This document shows, piece by piece, positions 1 to 9,634 of a DNA stretch of 64,000 nucleotides; position 1 is the first letter of the stretch; each line of letters starts with the position of its first letter. The stretch is taken from NCBI GenBank assembly GCA_033977485.1, contig CM066994.1, forward strand, positions 12,092,001-12,156,000. Reading direction: 5' to 3'. Under the pieces are notes generated by a model that was given only the letters and a program-made list of their open reading frames with translations, was not told the DNA's origin and did not search any database. The translations under genes were made by a program, and so were the position numbers. The DNA comes from Hydrangea macrophylla. Its lineage: Eukaryota > Streptophyta > Magnoliopsida > Cornales > Hydrangeaceae.

Positions 1-29
1 AATGGTTCATGCTGGTCGTGCTCGATAAT

Positions 30-75
30 GAGCTGCCTACGTATCCATTCAGGAATCAGATCAAGATGTAGTTCG
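30..75 (-). repeat. Copy 1 of a dispersed 'CCTACGTATCC...GGAATCAG' motif
   Basis: This stretch carries TGCCTACGTATCC, a short gap, GGAATCAGATCAAG and then TGTAGTTC. The same layout returns at 3008-3062 and 3112-3160, three copies in the internal region of the Ogre-like element. On the element's own strand each copy reads GAACTACG...GATACGTAGGC. I have seen this motif in internal regions of plant Tat-type elements; its role is unknown to me. Confidence 0.6.
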
Positions 76-314
76 GGCAGGAGCCAAACATACACAAACG
101 CAGGTAGACACACGGATGGATGCACCTATCCTATCGTGATGCAAGTGCCATGCAATGACGTTTTCTGAATTGACCTGGTTGTATAAATGTCATGCTTATC
201 ATCTCTTCCCTACGTACGACGCACATTACATGACGTGTTAGTCAGGGAAGATCATCTAATTCTTTGACTGATGCAAAAATCTGTTACGGGGGTCATGAAG
301 GTGCTTTTGATTTG

Positions 315-1345
315 ATTTCGAAGGTTAACGCAAATTTGTTGCGGAAGCCGAGAATGTAAATTCGTTACATTCTCAAGATAAGGATCAACGTCAATTTGTT
401 ACGAGGATCGGGAATATAAATTTGTTACATTCTCAGAACAGGGGTTAACGCAAATTTGTTACGGAAACCGAGAATGTGAATTCGTTACATTCTCAAGATA
501 AGGATCAACGTAAATTTGTTACGAGGATCGGGAATATAAATTTGTTATATTCTCAGAACAGGGGTTAACGCAAATTCGTTGCGGAAACCGAGAATGTAAA
601 TTCGTTACATTCTCAAGATAAGGATCAACGTAAATTTGTTACGAGGATCGGGAATATAAATTTGTTATATTCTCAGAACAGGGGTTAACGCAAATTTGTT
701 GCGGAAACCGAGAATGTAAATTCGTTACATTCTCAAGATAAGGATCAACGTAAATTTGTTACGAGGATCGGGAATATAAATTTGTTATATTCTCAGGACA
801 AAGGATCGACGCAAATTTGTTGCGGAAACTGAGAATATAAATTTGTTATATTCTCAGGACAAAGGATCGACGCAAATTTGTTGCGGAAACTGAGAATATA
901 AATTTGTTATATTCTCAGGACAAAGGATCGACGCAAATTTGTTGCGGAAACTGAGAATATAAATTTGTTATATTCTCAGGACAAAGGATCGACGCAAATT
1001 TGTTGCGAAAACTGAGAATATAAATTTGTTATATTCTCAGGACAAAGGATCGACGCAAATTTGTTGCGGAAACTGAGAATATAAATTTGTTATATTCTCA
1101 GGACAAAAGATCGACGCAAATTTGTTGCGGAAACTGAGAATATAAATTTGTTATATTCTCAGGACAAAGGATCGACGCAAATTTGTTGCGGAAACTGAGA
1201 ATATAAATTTGTTATATTCTCAGGACAAAGGATCGACGCAAATTTGTTGCGGAAACCGAGAATGTAAATTTGTTATATTCTCAAGACAAAGGATCGACGC
1301 AAATTTGTTGCGGAAACCGAGAATATAAATTTGTTATATTCTCAA
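315..1345. repeat. 60/61 bp tandem repeat of paired hairpins, about 17 units
   Basis: The left half (about 320-790) is a 120 bp dimer of two 60 bp units. The right half (about 790-1345) has nine near-identical 61 bp units. Each unit holds two inverted repeats around the core AAATTTGTT: a short one (CGCAA-ATTTG-TTGCG) and a long one (GAGAATATAA-ATTTG-TTATATTCTC). In the dimer part the arms change together to CGTAA/TTACG and GAGAATGTAA/TTACATTCTC, so pairing is kept. It lies in the non-coding part of the Ogre-like element. Confidence 0.9.
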
Positions 1346-1349
1346 GATC

Positions 1350-1560
1350 TTTAATTTTCAGGAGTTGGGAGCCCACAGGCTCAAATATTCTTTAATTTTT
1401 AGGAATTGGGAGCCCACAGGCTTATACTCCGGTGTCTCCCAAGAATCATCTGATCGACTGAGATGCGCTTCGCGTCTTATACTCCGGTGTCAAATTAGAA
1501 ACTATGCTTTCCGAAAGACTGAGATGCGCTTTGCGTCTTATACTCCGGTGTCTTTTGAGG
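1350..1560. repeat. Degenerate repeats: 'GGGAGCCCACAGGCT' and 'CTTATACTCCGGTGTC'
   Basis: GGGAGCCCACAGGCT occurs twice, at about 1367 and 1409. CTTATACTCCGGTGTC follows three times, twice preceded by GACTGAGATGCGCTT. This is the second minisatellite block of the Ogre-like element. Short ORFs across it are repeat translations, not genes. Confidence 0.75.
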
Positions 1561-1577
1561 ATTACTAACACGAATGA

Positions 1578-1740
1578 TACTGCCATTGAGGACTAATGCA
1601 AGGAGAGGCTGCCATTGAGGACTAACGCTTAGAGAAGCTGCCATTGAGGACTAACATTGATAATGCTGCCATTGAGGACTAATGCAAGGTTGCCATTGAG
1701 GACTAATGAAAGGTTGCCATTGAGGACTAACGCTTAGAAA
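1578..1740. repeat. Tandem repeat with core GCCATTGAGGACTAA
   Basis: Six copies of GCCATTGAGGACTAA are spaced 25-40 bp apart, with variable linkers such as TGCAAGG and CGCTTAGA. This is the third repeat block of the same non-coding region. Confidence 0.8.
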
Positions 1741-1784
1741 AGAGCTAAACAACATGGTAAGATATTGGTCAATAGCCACTCAGA

Positions 1785-1920
1785 GGCTTACAAGCAAGAA
1801 CGATGGTCAACAGCCTTTCAAGGACTTATGTTGCGAAAGCGATAATCAAACAGCCCTTTTGGGGACTTATGTTGCAAAAGCAGAGATCAAAGGCCTCGCA
1901 AGGACTTATGTTGCAATTTA
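1785..1920. repeat. Tandem repeat with core GGACTTATGTTGC
   Basis: Three copies of GGACTTATGTTGC(G/A)A lie about 45 bp apart, joined by AAAGC and AATCAAA-like linkers. This is the fourth repeat block in the Ogre-like element. Confidence 0.75.
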
Positions 1921-1926
1921 AAAAAA

Positions 1927-2215
1927 ATGAGTGTTATTCAGACTCAAATCAATTCAGTTCAGTTCAATTTCTTAAATCGAGAGTCAATCAGACTCAGATC
2001 AAATCAACTTTTTCAAAATCAGGAGTTAATCAGACTCCATTTGTTTCACTTTTCATATCAGGAGTCAGTCAGACTCAAACAAATTCAATTTCACCAAATT
2101 CGAAGTCATTTTGACTCAAATCATGTTCGAATTCCACGTATTAGGAGTCAATCAGACTCAATTCAATTTCATTATCTAAGATCAGGAGTCGTTCAGACTC
2201 AATTCAATTTATTTT
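1927..2215. repeat. Tandem repeat with core GGAGTCAATCAGACTCAA
   Basis: About seven diverged copies of a 35-45 bp unit hold (A)GAGTCAATCAGACTCAAnTCAATTT. The core AGTCAATCAGACT is itself an imperfect inverted repeat (GAGTC...GACTC). The open frames over 1803-2334 arise because this block lacks stops; they have no protein character. Confidence 0.8.
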
Positions 2216-2315
2216 ATAAGCAAGACTCAAAGAATTTGAACAGAGCTGATATAAAGAATGATTTTCTGAATTCGCGGACCTTTGGAAGAAACACATCAAT
2301 TCTGTCAAAAGAGGG

Positions 2316-2940
2316 AAGCCACCTTTGCCCCTAGTTTTGGACTCTTCTTATATTGCCACTTTATGCTGTGATAATGTTCGAAACTTCTGCTTGTACTGCT
2401 CTTGGGGTGCTCATGAAAACTTTTCAAATCTTTATTCATCATCTTAAACCCACACATTTGAGACCATTTATTGACTCATCAAAGGAGGACAGACCTGACA
2501 AAGCTAGTTACTCAAAATGACTGACTCAAACTCTTCATTCATTATGAATCAATGTGCTTTCATTGTGAATAATGTATCATCTCACCTTTCATTTATTCAT
2601 CATCTCACAAATGGTAGTGCTTTGCTGATAAATCTAAACTTTGAAAACCTCCTCTTTTCAATTTAGTGAATTCTTTGCCCATCTAGAATGTGCTTCAAAT
2701 TATTGCTTTAGCTTATAGAATAGAAGGCACTCTATTTCAATCCTTCCAAAACAAACTCAATTACTTGAGAACTTGCCTCTGGCATCGAGGGATTTTGGCA
2801 AACAAAGTTTGCCCCTAGTTTGAAAGGGACTTAGGGGCTTGCTTTTATGATAAAAGGGATTTTTAGCAAGGAAGTTTGCCCCTAGTTTGGTGATATATAT
2901 GCGGCTTCAGGCAAACGTAAGTTTCCCCCTAGACTGAAAG
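2316..2940. repeat. Non-coding stretch with four dispersed TTTGCCCCTAGTTT motifs
   Basis: TTTGCCCCTAGTTT or close variants lie near 2325, 2807, 2876 and 2922 (AGTTTCCCCCTAGACT). On the element's strand this is a purine-rich AAACTAGGGGCAAA, which looks like a polypurine motif in multiple copies. No credible gene is seen between 2216 and 3000. Confidence 0.55.
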
Positions 2941-3007
2941 AAGGAAACCAAAGACGCAAAAGGGTGCTGCTTATAGTTTAGGGATGGCTATGGACCGAGA
3001 ACCTTGG

Positions 3008-3160
3008 GAGGTTCGCCTACTTATCCCCGAGCGGGAATCAGGCCCAAAGGAGTTCGGCCAAGGCCTGAAAGAAGGATAGCATGAGATAATGGGGTGATGA
3101 CCGAACCGAGTAGGTTGCCTACGTATCCCCAAGTGGGAATCAGGTCAAAGCGTAGTTCAT
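3008..3160 (-). repeat. Copies 2 and 3 of the 'CCTACGTATCC' motif
   Basis: Two copies, about 3008-3062 and 3112-3160, share GGTTCGCCTACTTATCCCC or GGTTGCCTACGTATCCCC, then a GCGGGAATCAGG-like part and GAGTTC or GTAGTTC. A small minus-strand ORF here simply spans the two motifs and is not proposed as a gene. Confidence 0.6.
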
Positions 3161-4371
3161 CAACTCTGGAGGTCTTGAAAGAATTAGGCTTCAAGAATTG
3201 GTGGGCTTTTCGAGCCATGTTGCCATTTGGGTCTAGGGAGTGCAAGTCACTTGTGGTAGCCCTTGTATAGCATGATGAACTACTTCTTCCTTTATTCTCT
3301 TTTCTCTTTTCTTTTTTTCTTTTTTTTTATTTGACGATTGATTCTTTAACCTTTTCACTAGCCAGTTAATCTTTACAACTCTCATAATGTTTTATTCATA
3401 CTCTATCATATTCATAAAGCAATATCAGGCCTCCAAATCACTCTTTATTTTTCTCAAAGATATCTTTGCATTGTTTTATGCCTTCTTAGCCATTGAGCCT
3501 CACAAAATTGTGAGCTTAATTGATACTTTCAAATCTCTCTTTTCATTTCCAATTTCTTTTCTTTGTTGAGAACAACACAAAGCCTTGGGACAATTCATGT
3601 GCCAATGATGTTCTTTGAAGTACTCAAGAATTCTAAATCTTATTCTTTGCTTTTATTTTCTCTTTCATTTGTTTTCTCTACCTCACTATCTTTTATTTTC
3701 TTTCACATTTTGACTGGCTAGGATCCAGAGTTTGAAATCAACACGCATCTTATTTTTGCTCTAACTTTTGCCTAGGCGCCCTTTCGAGTTTTCATCCTAG
3801 CGAGCTTTTTTTTTTTTTGAAAGATGAAGTTCATTTAAAATATTTGGCTACCACCAAGGACCAAGTTTATGGCTTTGGACTGTGGGCTCATCTCTTTAGG
3901 CTTGGTTTTTGAGAAAAGGGGATGGTGAGCAAGCTTCAAGTTCCAAGTTCATCTTTTCAAGATTGAGCAAGAGTATCTTTAAATTCTTAAAGTAAAGCTA
4001 ATCAATTCTCTACTCCTCCATGGTTTTGGCACAAAATTTGCTTTGATCACTTGGGGATCCTTTTCAATGCAAAGATTTATTAACAAAGTATTTTCCATGA
4101 TCATTTGAAAAAGTGATTTTTTTTTTTTAGCTTAATGATCCATTCGTTCACGACTTAGCACACTTAAATCAAGCAAAATGAGACTTTATTCAACTAGGGT
4201 AGAAAGAGGGTTACATCACTCGACTTGATAAACTCGACAAAGACTTGCAAACAGACTTGATAACAGACTGACCAGAAGACTCGACTGGACTTGACATTTG
4301 ACTCCAATTTAACATAACTCGACTTTAGACTGGACTCGACTCGGTTTCAACTGGAGTGTCACAGACGATTT
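3161..4371. other. Non-coding internal region of the Ogre-like element
   Basis: T-rich DNA with no recognisable ORF. Near the gag-like ORF (4200-4350) ACTCGACTT/GACTTGA recurs at short intervals as a weak repeat. No promoter or RNA gene was recognised. Confidence 0.5.
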
Positions 4372-5385
4372 TCAATTAACTATATTTCCAAGAGCATCCA
4401 CATTTGCTTTAGCAGCAGCAGTTCCAAACACTATCACTTCACTATCATCATTTAAACCTCCGGGTCCGCCTTCCCCCAGCAGCATGTCTGCAGAAATATC
4501 ATCCACGTCCATGGTCCAATTTTTAGCGGGACAATATTCATCTGACTCATACCAAGTGCTATCAATGCCTTTTCCACATTTGTTGATTGGGCCAGGGTCA
4601 GTTGGTTGTTGTGCACTCATGGATGCAACAAATCCCCTGAGGGTGCTCAGTGATGGCTGGGATCGAGAAGTCGGAGAGTAAAGAGCTTGCAAGTCATAAT
4701 CATTATGCCAAAGGTCACTCAGTGGATTTGGCGGAAGAGTGATGACTTTCTGATCAATGAGATCCTGGATCTCATGGCGGAGTCTCGAGCAAAAATCGGT
4801 ATTGTGGCCTTCAGTCTGGTGATAGGCGCAGTACAAGGATATATCATATTTGCGAGGTAGGGGATTTGATGATGGCCTAGGGTCCAGGGGATTGAGGTGA
4901 CCACTCTTGATGAGGTGACCAAGGGCCATGGATAATGTCATACCGAGGTTGGTGAATATTCTTGACCTGCCGGCTCGGCTTAATTTTGGATTCGACTTTG
5001 AACTTGAGTTGGCTTTTGGGTTGAGATGTGGGCTTGTAATAACTCTTTGGTTCCTTGGGATTGGGCATGAGCTTTGGTGAATGGTCGAGCTTGGGTATGG
5101 ACTTTGGGGATAGGTTGGATTTGAACATGCGCTTTGGTGATTGGTTGGACTTGGATGTGGATTTTGGTGCTCAGCCGGGTGATCCATCATTCCCTTCTCC
5201 AATTTGTTCATCACTACCTCATTCAAACCCACTTGCTTTTTGAGTAACTGATAGAGCTCAAACGTTACCCTCTCCAATTGATTCGCCCTTAAGTTCTGTT
5301 GCTCAATAGTGGCTTGCAGCTTGTTCACTCTCTCTTCCAAATCCCTTAAGGCCATTAGCGAATCAATCTCAAGATGATCGTCCAT
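4372..5385 (-). CDS. Gag-like protein of the Ogre-like element, core capsid domain missing
   Basis: This is a 337-codon ORF. Residues 1-60 look like a coiled coil (LEERVNKLQATIEQQ and following heptads). Residues 70-160 are rich in Ser, Pro, Asn and Gln with SP/NHQS repeats. Around residue 180 is a CAYHQTEGHNTDFC segment followed by RLRHEIQDLIDQ. That CxxH...GH...C pattern plus a charged helix is the usual C-terminal nucleic-acid-binding part of Gag in plant Tat-type Ty3 elements. The central capsid domain expected before it is not visible, so the protein is probably internally deleted and typical of a non-autonomous element. The start is the ATG at 5385, about 1.3 kb downstream of the primer site. 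No protease or RT follows in frame. Confidence 0.6.
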   Translation of the reverse strand: MDDHLEIDSLMALRDLEERVNKLQATIEQQNLRANQLERVTFELYQLLKKQVGLNEVVMNKLEKGMMDHPAEHQNPHPSPTNHQSACSNPTYPQSPYPSSTIHQSSCPIPRNQRVITSPHLNPKANSSSKSNPKLSRAGRSRIFTNLGMTLSMALGHLIKSGHLNPLDPRPSSNPLPRKYDISLYCAYHQTEGHNTDFCSRLRHEIQDLIDQKVITLPPNPLSDLWHNDYDLQALYSPTSRSQPSLSTLRGFVASMSAQQPTDPGPINKCGKGIDSTWYESDEYCPAKNWTMDVDDISADMLLGEGGPGGLNDDSEVIVFGTAAAKANVDALGNIVN

Positions 5386-6681
5386 GTTCTCCTAAATCAA
5401 GAAGACAAACCCAAGAGGTCAGAAGTGTCCTCACTAGGGGATCTGGTTGTTCCACTCTTTTTACAGGTTCACGACATGAAAATGCCCGCATGCAGAATCG
5501 ATTTTCAGGAGGCAAGGAATTTTGATGAACTATTGAGTTACTTTGATCTTGACTGGAAAGAGGATGGCGTAAATTTGGATTCTACATGCATGCAATGCTT
5601 TGATGATTTGATATGCACCGCACTCATGGCACGCAGATGAAATGCAAGTGTGTGTGTGCCTAATCTAAATGTCAAAGAAAAGAAAAATCCTAATCCTAAC
5701 ACATAACACATAAACACATAAAATCTTCACCCATGTCAAGTGCGCCAATTCCTCTTTTCATTGTGATCCTCGTTACCCTTTCAAAGGTCGGGCAAAATAT
5801 TTTCGAAATTTATTTGAAAAGCATTTCTTTAAATGATGAGATTTTTCAAAAACAATTCTCAAGGATTTTGAATCTTTTATTTAAAAATGAGAATGTGAAA
5901 ATGTTTCTTAATAACGATGATTGGATTGAAATTTTGCTTTGAAATTCATTTGAAGAGCATTTCTTCCAAAAACAATTCCCAAAGATTAGTTTGGAGCTTT
6001 AATCAAAAGTGAACTCCAAAGATTTTTTGAAAGACCAATTGAAATATTTGGAATAAAGATTACAAAAATCCATTTGCTTTCAAAGATGGATTTAAAATTC
6101 TTTGGGTAGAAGGATCACATGATCGGATTATTGTCGTACTTTTCATGAATTTGGATGCATACAAGGTCAATGATGCTTAGCTAACATGATATAAGAAGTA
6201 TAATCTTATAATCAAGGTTCGGCATATTCTCCAAATGTCGTGGAACACGAGGAGAAATTGCTAAAAGGTGATTAAAAGATTATACATCTTTCATCAAGCA
6301 AGTATCGTCATCATCTCAAGTAATCCCTTCCGGGCATACAAAACTCCCTAGCACATAATCCTAATGAAGAATTAATTTCCTAAGATTGAAAGGTTCTATA
6401 GAAGCTACTATGCAAAAGCTGGGTTTTGGTCAAACAAGGGACCCTTGACACACACCCGATAGGATGCTTCATATACCAAATCATGGTACGAGATCAAGGG
6501 CGATCGCACAGTCCCATGATGACTTGACCGACCGGGTTGCCCCGAGCCTCCAAGGTCATAGTTCCGTGCAATCGACTGGCTGGACATGCAAGTGCAATGC
6601 AACAGGCATACAAAGATTAATTAATTTTATCAAAAGGATATTTTTCAAGTCTAATCCTCGAGTGAACCCAAAATCAGAATT
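5386..6681. other. Leader between primer-binding site and gag-like ORF
   Basis: About 1.3 kb of AT-rich DNA inside the Ogre-like element. Small ORFs lack any family character. GAGCATTTCTT/TTTGAAAAGC-like phrases repeat at 5820-5960. Nothing else was recognised. Confidence 0.45.
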
Positions 6682-6731
6682 CTGGTCTGCGAAACCAGAG
6701 ATTCTGGGTTCGATCCCCAGTAGAGTCGCCA
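6682..6731 (-). promoter_or_regulatory. Extended primer-binding site matching the 3' 50 nt of tRNA-Arg
   Basis: The plus strand reads like the 3' part of a tRNA: an anticodon stem (CTGGT...ACCAG) with loop CTGCGAA, a short variable loop, a T arm (CTGGG-TTCGATC-CCCAG), an acceptor strand and CCA. The LTR edge at 6735 lies 3 bp away. The part normally used as primer site is the last 18 nt; here the match goes on through the anticodon loop. From memory it fits plant tRNA-Arg(ACG) except that the wobble base is G. It is not a tRNA gene, since the 5' half is absent and CCA is encoded. Confidence 0.8.
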
Positions 6732-6734
6732 GAT

Positions 6735-9629
6735 TGTGGATATCGCATTTTTCTTACCCAAAGCTTTTCAAAATCAATTTTTAAAAACAAATGAGTCGCC
6801 ACTTAATTTTTCAAGAAAAATTAAGAAACCATTTTGAAAGGAAACTGATCGTTTGCGAAACCAAAGATTAACTAGGTCCGGGGATTATGGAATGAGAGGG
6901 GAAGGAGCCCGTCGGACTAAAACACCCTCTCTCATCCTATCTTGCGATAGGCCTCTACTCAAAATCCTTTTAATCAAATTTATTAATCTAAGCATGCCCT
7001 CAACTAATATATATATATACATATACATCACAAAAGCATGTCCAAAGGGTGTAAAATTGCAATTAACAAAATACCATTCAAAAGCCACATAATCCAGGTA
7101 GCAAGCGATATGATATGCAATAGAGAACAAGTGAACTTACCCTGGATCCAGCAGCGATAGTAAACGTGCAATGCATGCGAACAAAAGAAAATCCTAAAAA
7201 AGAGTCTCTAATCACGTATACACATAAGGCAAATCTTAACTCTAAGGTGTCGCGCATAAGGTCAAAAATCAAATAAAATCAAGAAATTTAATAAACTAGA
7301 GAGGGATCGAGAAATCGTACCTTAATAGCGCTACAAAACACAGGGTTAGTCCACATAATATGCAAAATACGATGTTAGAAATAACAATCCTAAATTTCTA
7401 GCTTACATCTATCTAATGTAATTAAATCCAAAGCAAATAAGTCTTAATTATAAGTGTCAAACCATATGGATGAATATGTACATGGACAAGGATAAACTAT
7501 GAAATACTCTTAAACTTTGGATTCAAGCTCAACTAATCATTTTTAAAGCATGGTTTAAGCCCTAGGTCATAGAAAAGTCATTTGGACCACTATTTACAAA
7601 GTTGGTCAAATGTGTCATAAAACTCTGAAAATTGCAGAGAGCAGACCAGAACTTAAAAGAAATAAAAAGCATATCTCCCATGATTTGATCTTGGTGAATT
7701 TTGGACATGAGATGCCCCTTGAGTCTAGTTTCTAAATCAAAAAGAAAATCAAGGTTTCAACGGTCGGATCTCTGGGAAAAGGACAAACACCAGACACCAC
7801 TCAGAGATGTATAACTCTCTGTCCAGAGATTTTGTTTGATTTTTTAAAAATAGTAAAATAATCCGAAATGCTTCATTCTTTTTAGGGGGCTTTCCTAACA
7901 CATTAAATTACATGGAAAAATTTATTTTGGGTCACAAACACCTTTTTGAAGCTTTGATTTACTAATTTCAAAAACGTTTTACTGTTCTGAAACTATTCTG
8001 AGACTCTGGACAGATTGTAATTAACTCACAAAACCAACTTAAAACAAACTTAAAACAAAAATTACAGTGGTAGAACATTGTGTTATTGACACTTTCCCAT
8101 TGGTTTCACTTAATTCCAACGGTTAGATTTCGAACTAAAAATCTTTGATCAAAAACAGTTTGTGAGCTCACTGTTTTTATTGATCAAGTTCAATTTTTAT
8201 TTGGTAACCCCAACTATTAAACCATGAAGTTGGGTTAAACCAAACCACTTCTCCTACCATTTGATGGTCATTGGAGGCTAAAGACCTTCATATTTATTGA
8301 TTTCAAGTGAAGTATGAATTAACTTCATGAAATCTCAAAATGATGAATCTAAACCATAGAGATGAGTTTAGACCCAAAATACTTTCTCCTACCATTTGAT
8401 GGTCATTGGAGATGAAGACATGACTAAAACTCATGAGTTTTCAAGGAGTATAAGGAGATTCCATGAAACATCAAGCTAGAAGACTCAAACCATGGAAGGG
8501 GTTTGGATTCATCTATTTGCTTATAAAATAAAATGATGATCAAACTTTGACTTCCATGTAAAGCATAAGCTTACATGGGATTCAAAAGATCATATTTAAG
8601 AGATTTCAAGAGAGATGTTGAAGATCTCCAAGAGTCTCAAGAAGGAAGTATGAACAATAAAAGAAATGAAGCAAAGAAAAAACAAAATAGTTTGAGGATT
8701 CAAAAGAAAGAATGCAAATAAAACAACTTATGGTTAGAGGATCACCTCCAACTATCCTCAAAGTTTCTCTCCTTTGAAGATCTTCCAAGCTCTTCTCTCT
8801 AGTTCTCTAAACTCTCTCTTTTCTCTCCCAAAAATATGTTGGTGTAGGAGTAGTTCTCCCAAGTATTTTTTGGTGTTGTATCCCCCCCTCTCTTTTTGCA
8901 TTGTGTTTCTCAATGGAGATACCTCTTCTTAAATAGACAAAAATACCTAGGTAATTTCAGTAAATTCGGAGTAAAAGACAGGTGTAAATCTCTCATTTGG
9001 TGGTACAATGTGTACTTTCTGAAATTAGAAAGACTGCTGGCCAGCGCGGCAGTCTAGAAACTGTCGCGGCAGTCCGTGACTACCGTTGCGGCAGTTCATG
9101 ACTGCCGTCGCGGCACTACATGACTGCCGCACGGCATTCATTAACTGCCGCGGCAATTAATGGATTGCCGCGTTTTTGTCAGTCTTACTTTATCAGTTTT
9201 TTGTTCTTATTCGCATACGCATACGTATTGCACTGCAAAATACAGACTTTAAAAGTGAACGGCAGTCAGAAATTGTTGGCGGCACTTGGTGAATGCCGGA
9301 CCGGCACTCTCTGACTGCCGCGCGGCACTCAGTGAGCGCCGCGGCAGTCTGCCGTGTGCCGTTTTTTGTTGAACTTCCCTTTTTAGGTCTTTTCTTTCTT
9401 CTTTTTTTTCTTACAAAAACTTATTTTTTGAAGATCTTTTCCAAAATGGCGTTTTATACCTGAATTCTCCTAAATACCTGGTATTTTCTTCTTTCTGTGA
9501 AATTTTATCGCGTTTGGAGAACTTTTTGAAGAGCTTGGAATACTTCAAATCTTTCGGTCCTTATCATCATCGGACTTGGAGGTGACACTCTCCTAAATTC
9601 GACGTTAGGTCAAAATTGGGGTGTCTACA
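6735..9629 (-). repeat. LTR of the Ogre-like element (5' LTR on the minus strand)
   Basis: 2895 bp, TG...CA ends on the element strand, next to a primer site at its inner edge. A minus-strand TATA-like CTATTTAAG lies at about 8929-8938. Upstream of it, at 9041-9356, is an array of GC-rich palindromes. The rest is AT-rich. ACCATTTGATGGTCATTGGAG occurs twice (about 8257 and 8390). The outer flank at 9630 is ATACT; the matching left target duplication is outside the window. Confidence 0.8.
9041..9356 (-). promoter_or_regulatory. U3 array of ACTGCCGCGGCAGT palindromes in the Ogre-like LTR
   Basis: At least twelve sites match the palindrome ACTGCCGCGGCAGT on one or both arms. The half-site CGGCA starts at 9047, 9067, 9089, 9111, 9132, 9151, then after a gap 9260, 9280, 9302, 9323, 9342. 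Spacing is 19-22 bp, near two helical turns. It sits 110-420 bp upstream of the LTR TATA box, and its GC content stands out sharply from the AT-rich LTR. Confidence 0.8.
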
Positions 9630-9634
9630 ATACT

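Larger units (their letters stand above)
1..9629 (-). mobile_element. Ogre/Tat-like Ty3 LTR retrotransposon, 5' part, continues off the left edge
   Basis: Read on the minus strand, the element starts with an LTR at 9629 (TGTAGACACCCC...) that ends at 6735 (...GATATCCACA). It is followed by a primer-binding site at 6731, a gag-like ORF at 5385-4372, and then long non-coding DNA with several tandem-repeat blocks down to position 1. Large LTRs, a tRNA-Arg primer and long repeat-filled untranslated DNA fit the Ogre/Tat lineage. No protease, RT or integrase can be found in the part seen, so it is either non-autonomous or its pol lies left of the window. The 3' LTR is not in view. It is inserted in the gag-protease element whose sequence resumes at about 9630. 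Confidence 0.75.

Noticed and set aside
1803..2334. Two overlapping plus-strand ORFs of 103 and 135 codons
   Set aside because: They cover tandem repeats that lack stops. The residues repeat with the DNA unit and match no family.
6682..6731. A tRNA gene
   Set aside because: Only the 3' part is present, CCA is encoded in the DNA, and it adjoins an LTR edge. It is a primer-binding region.
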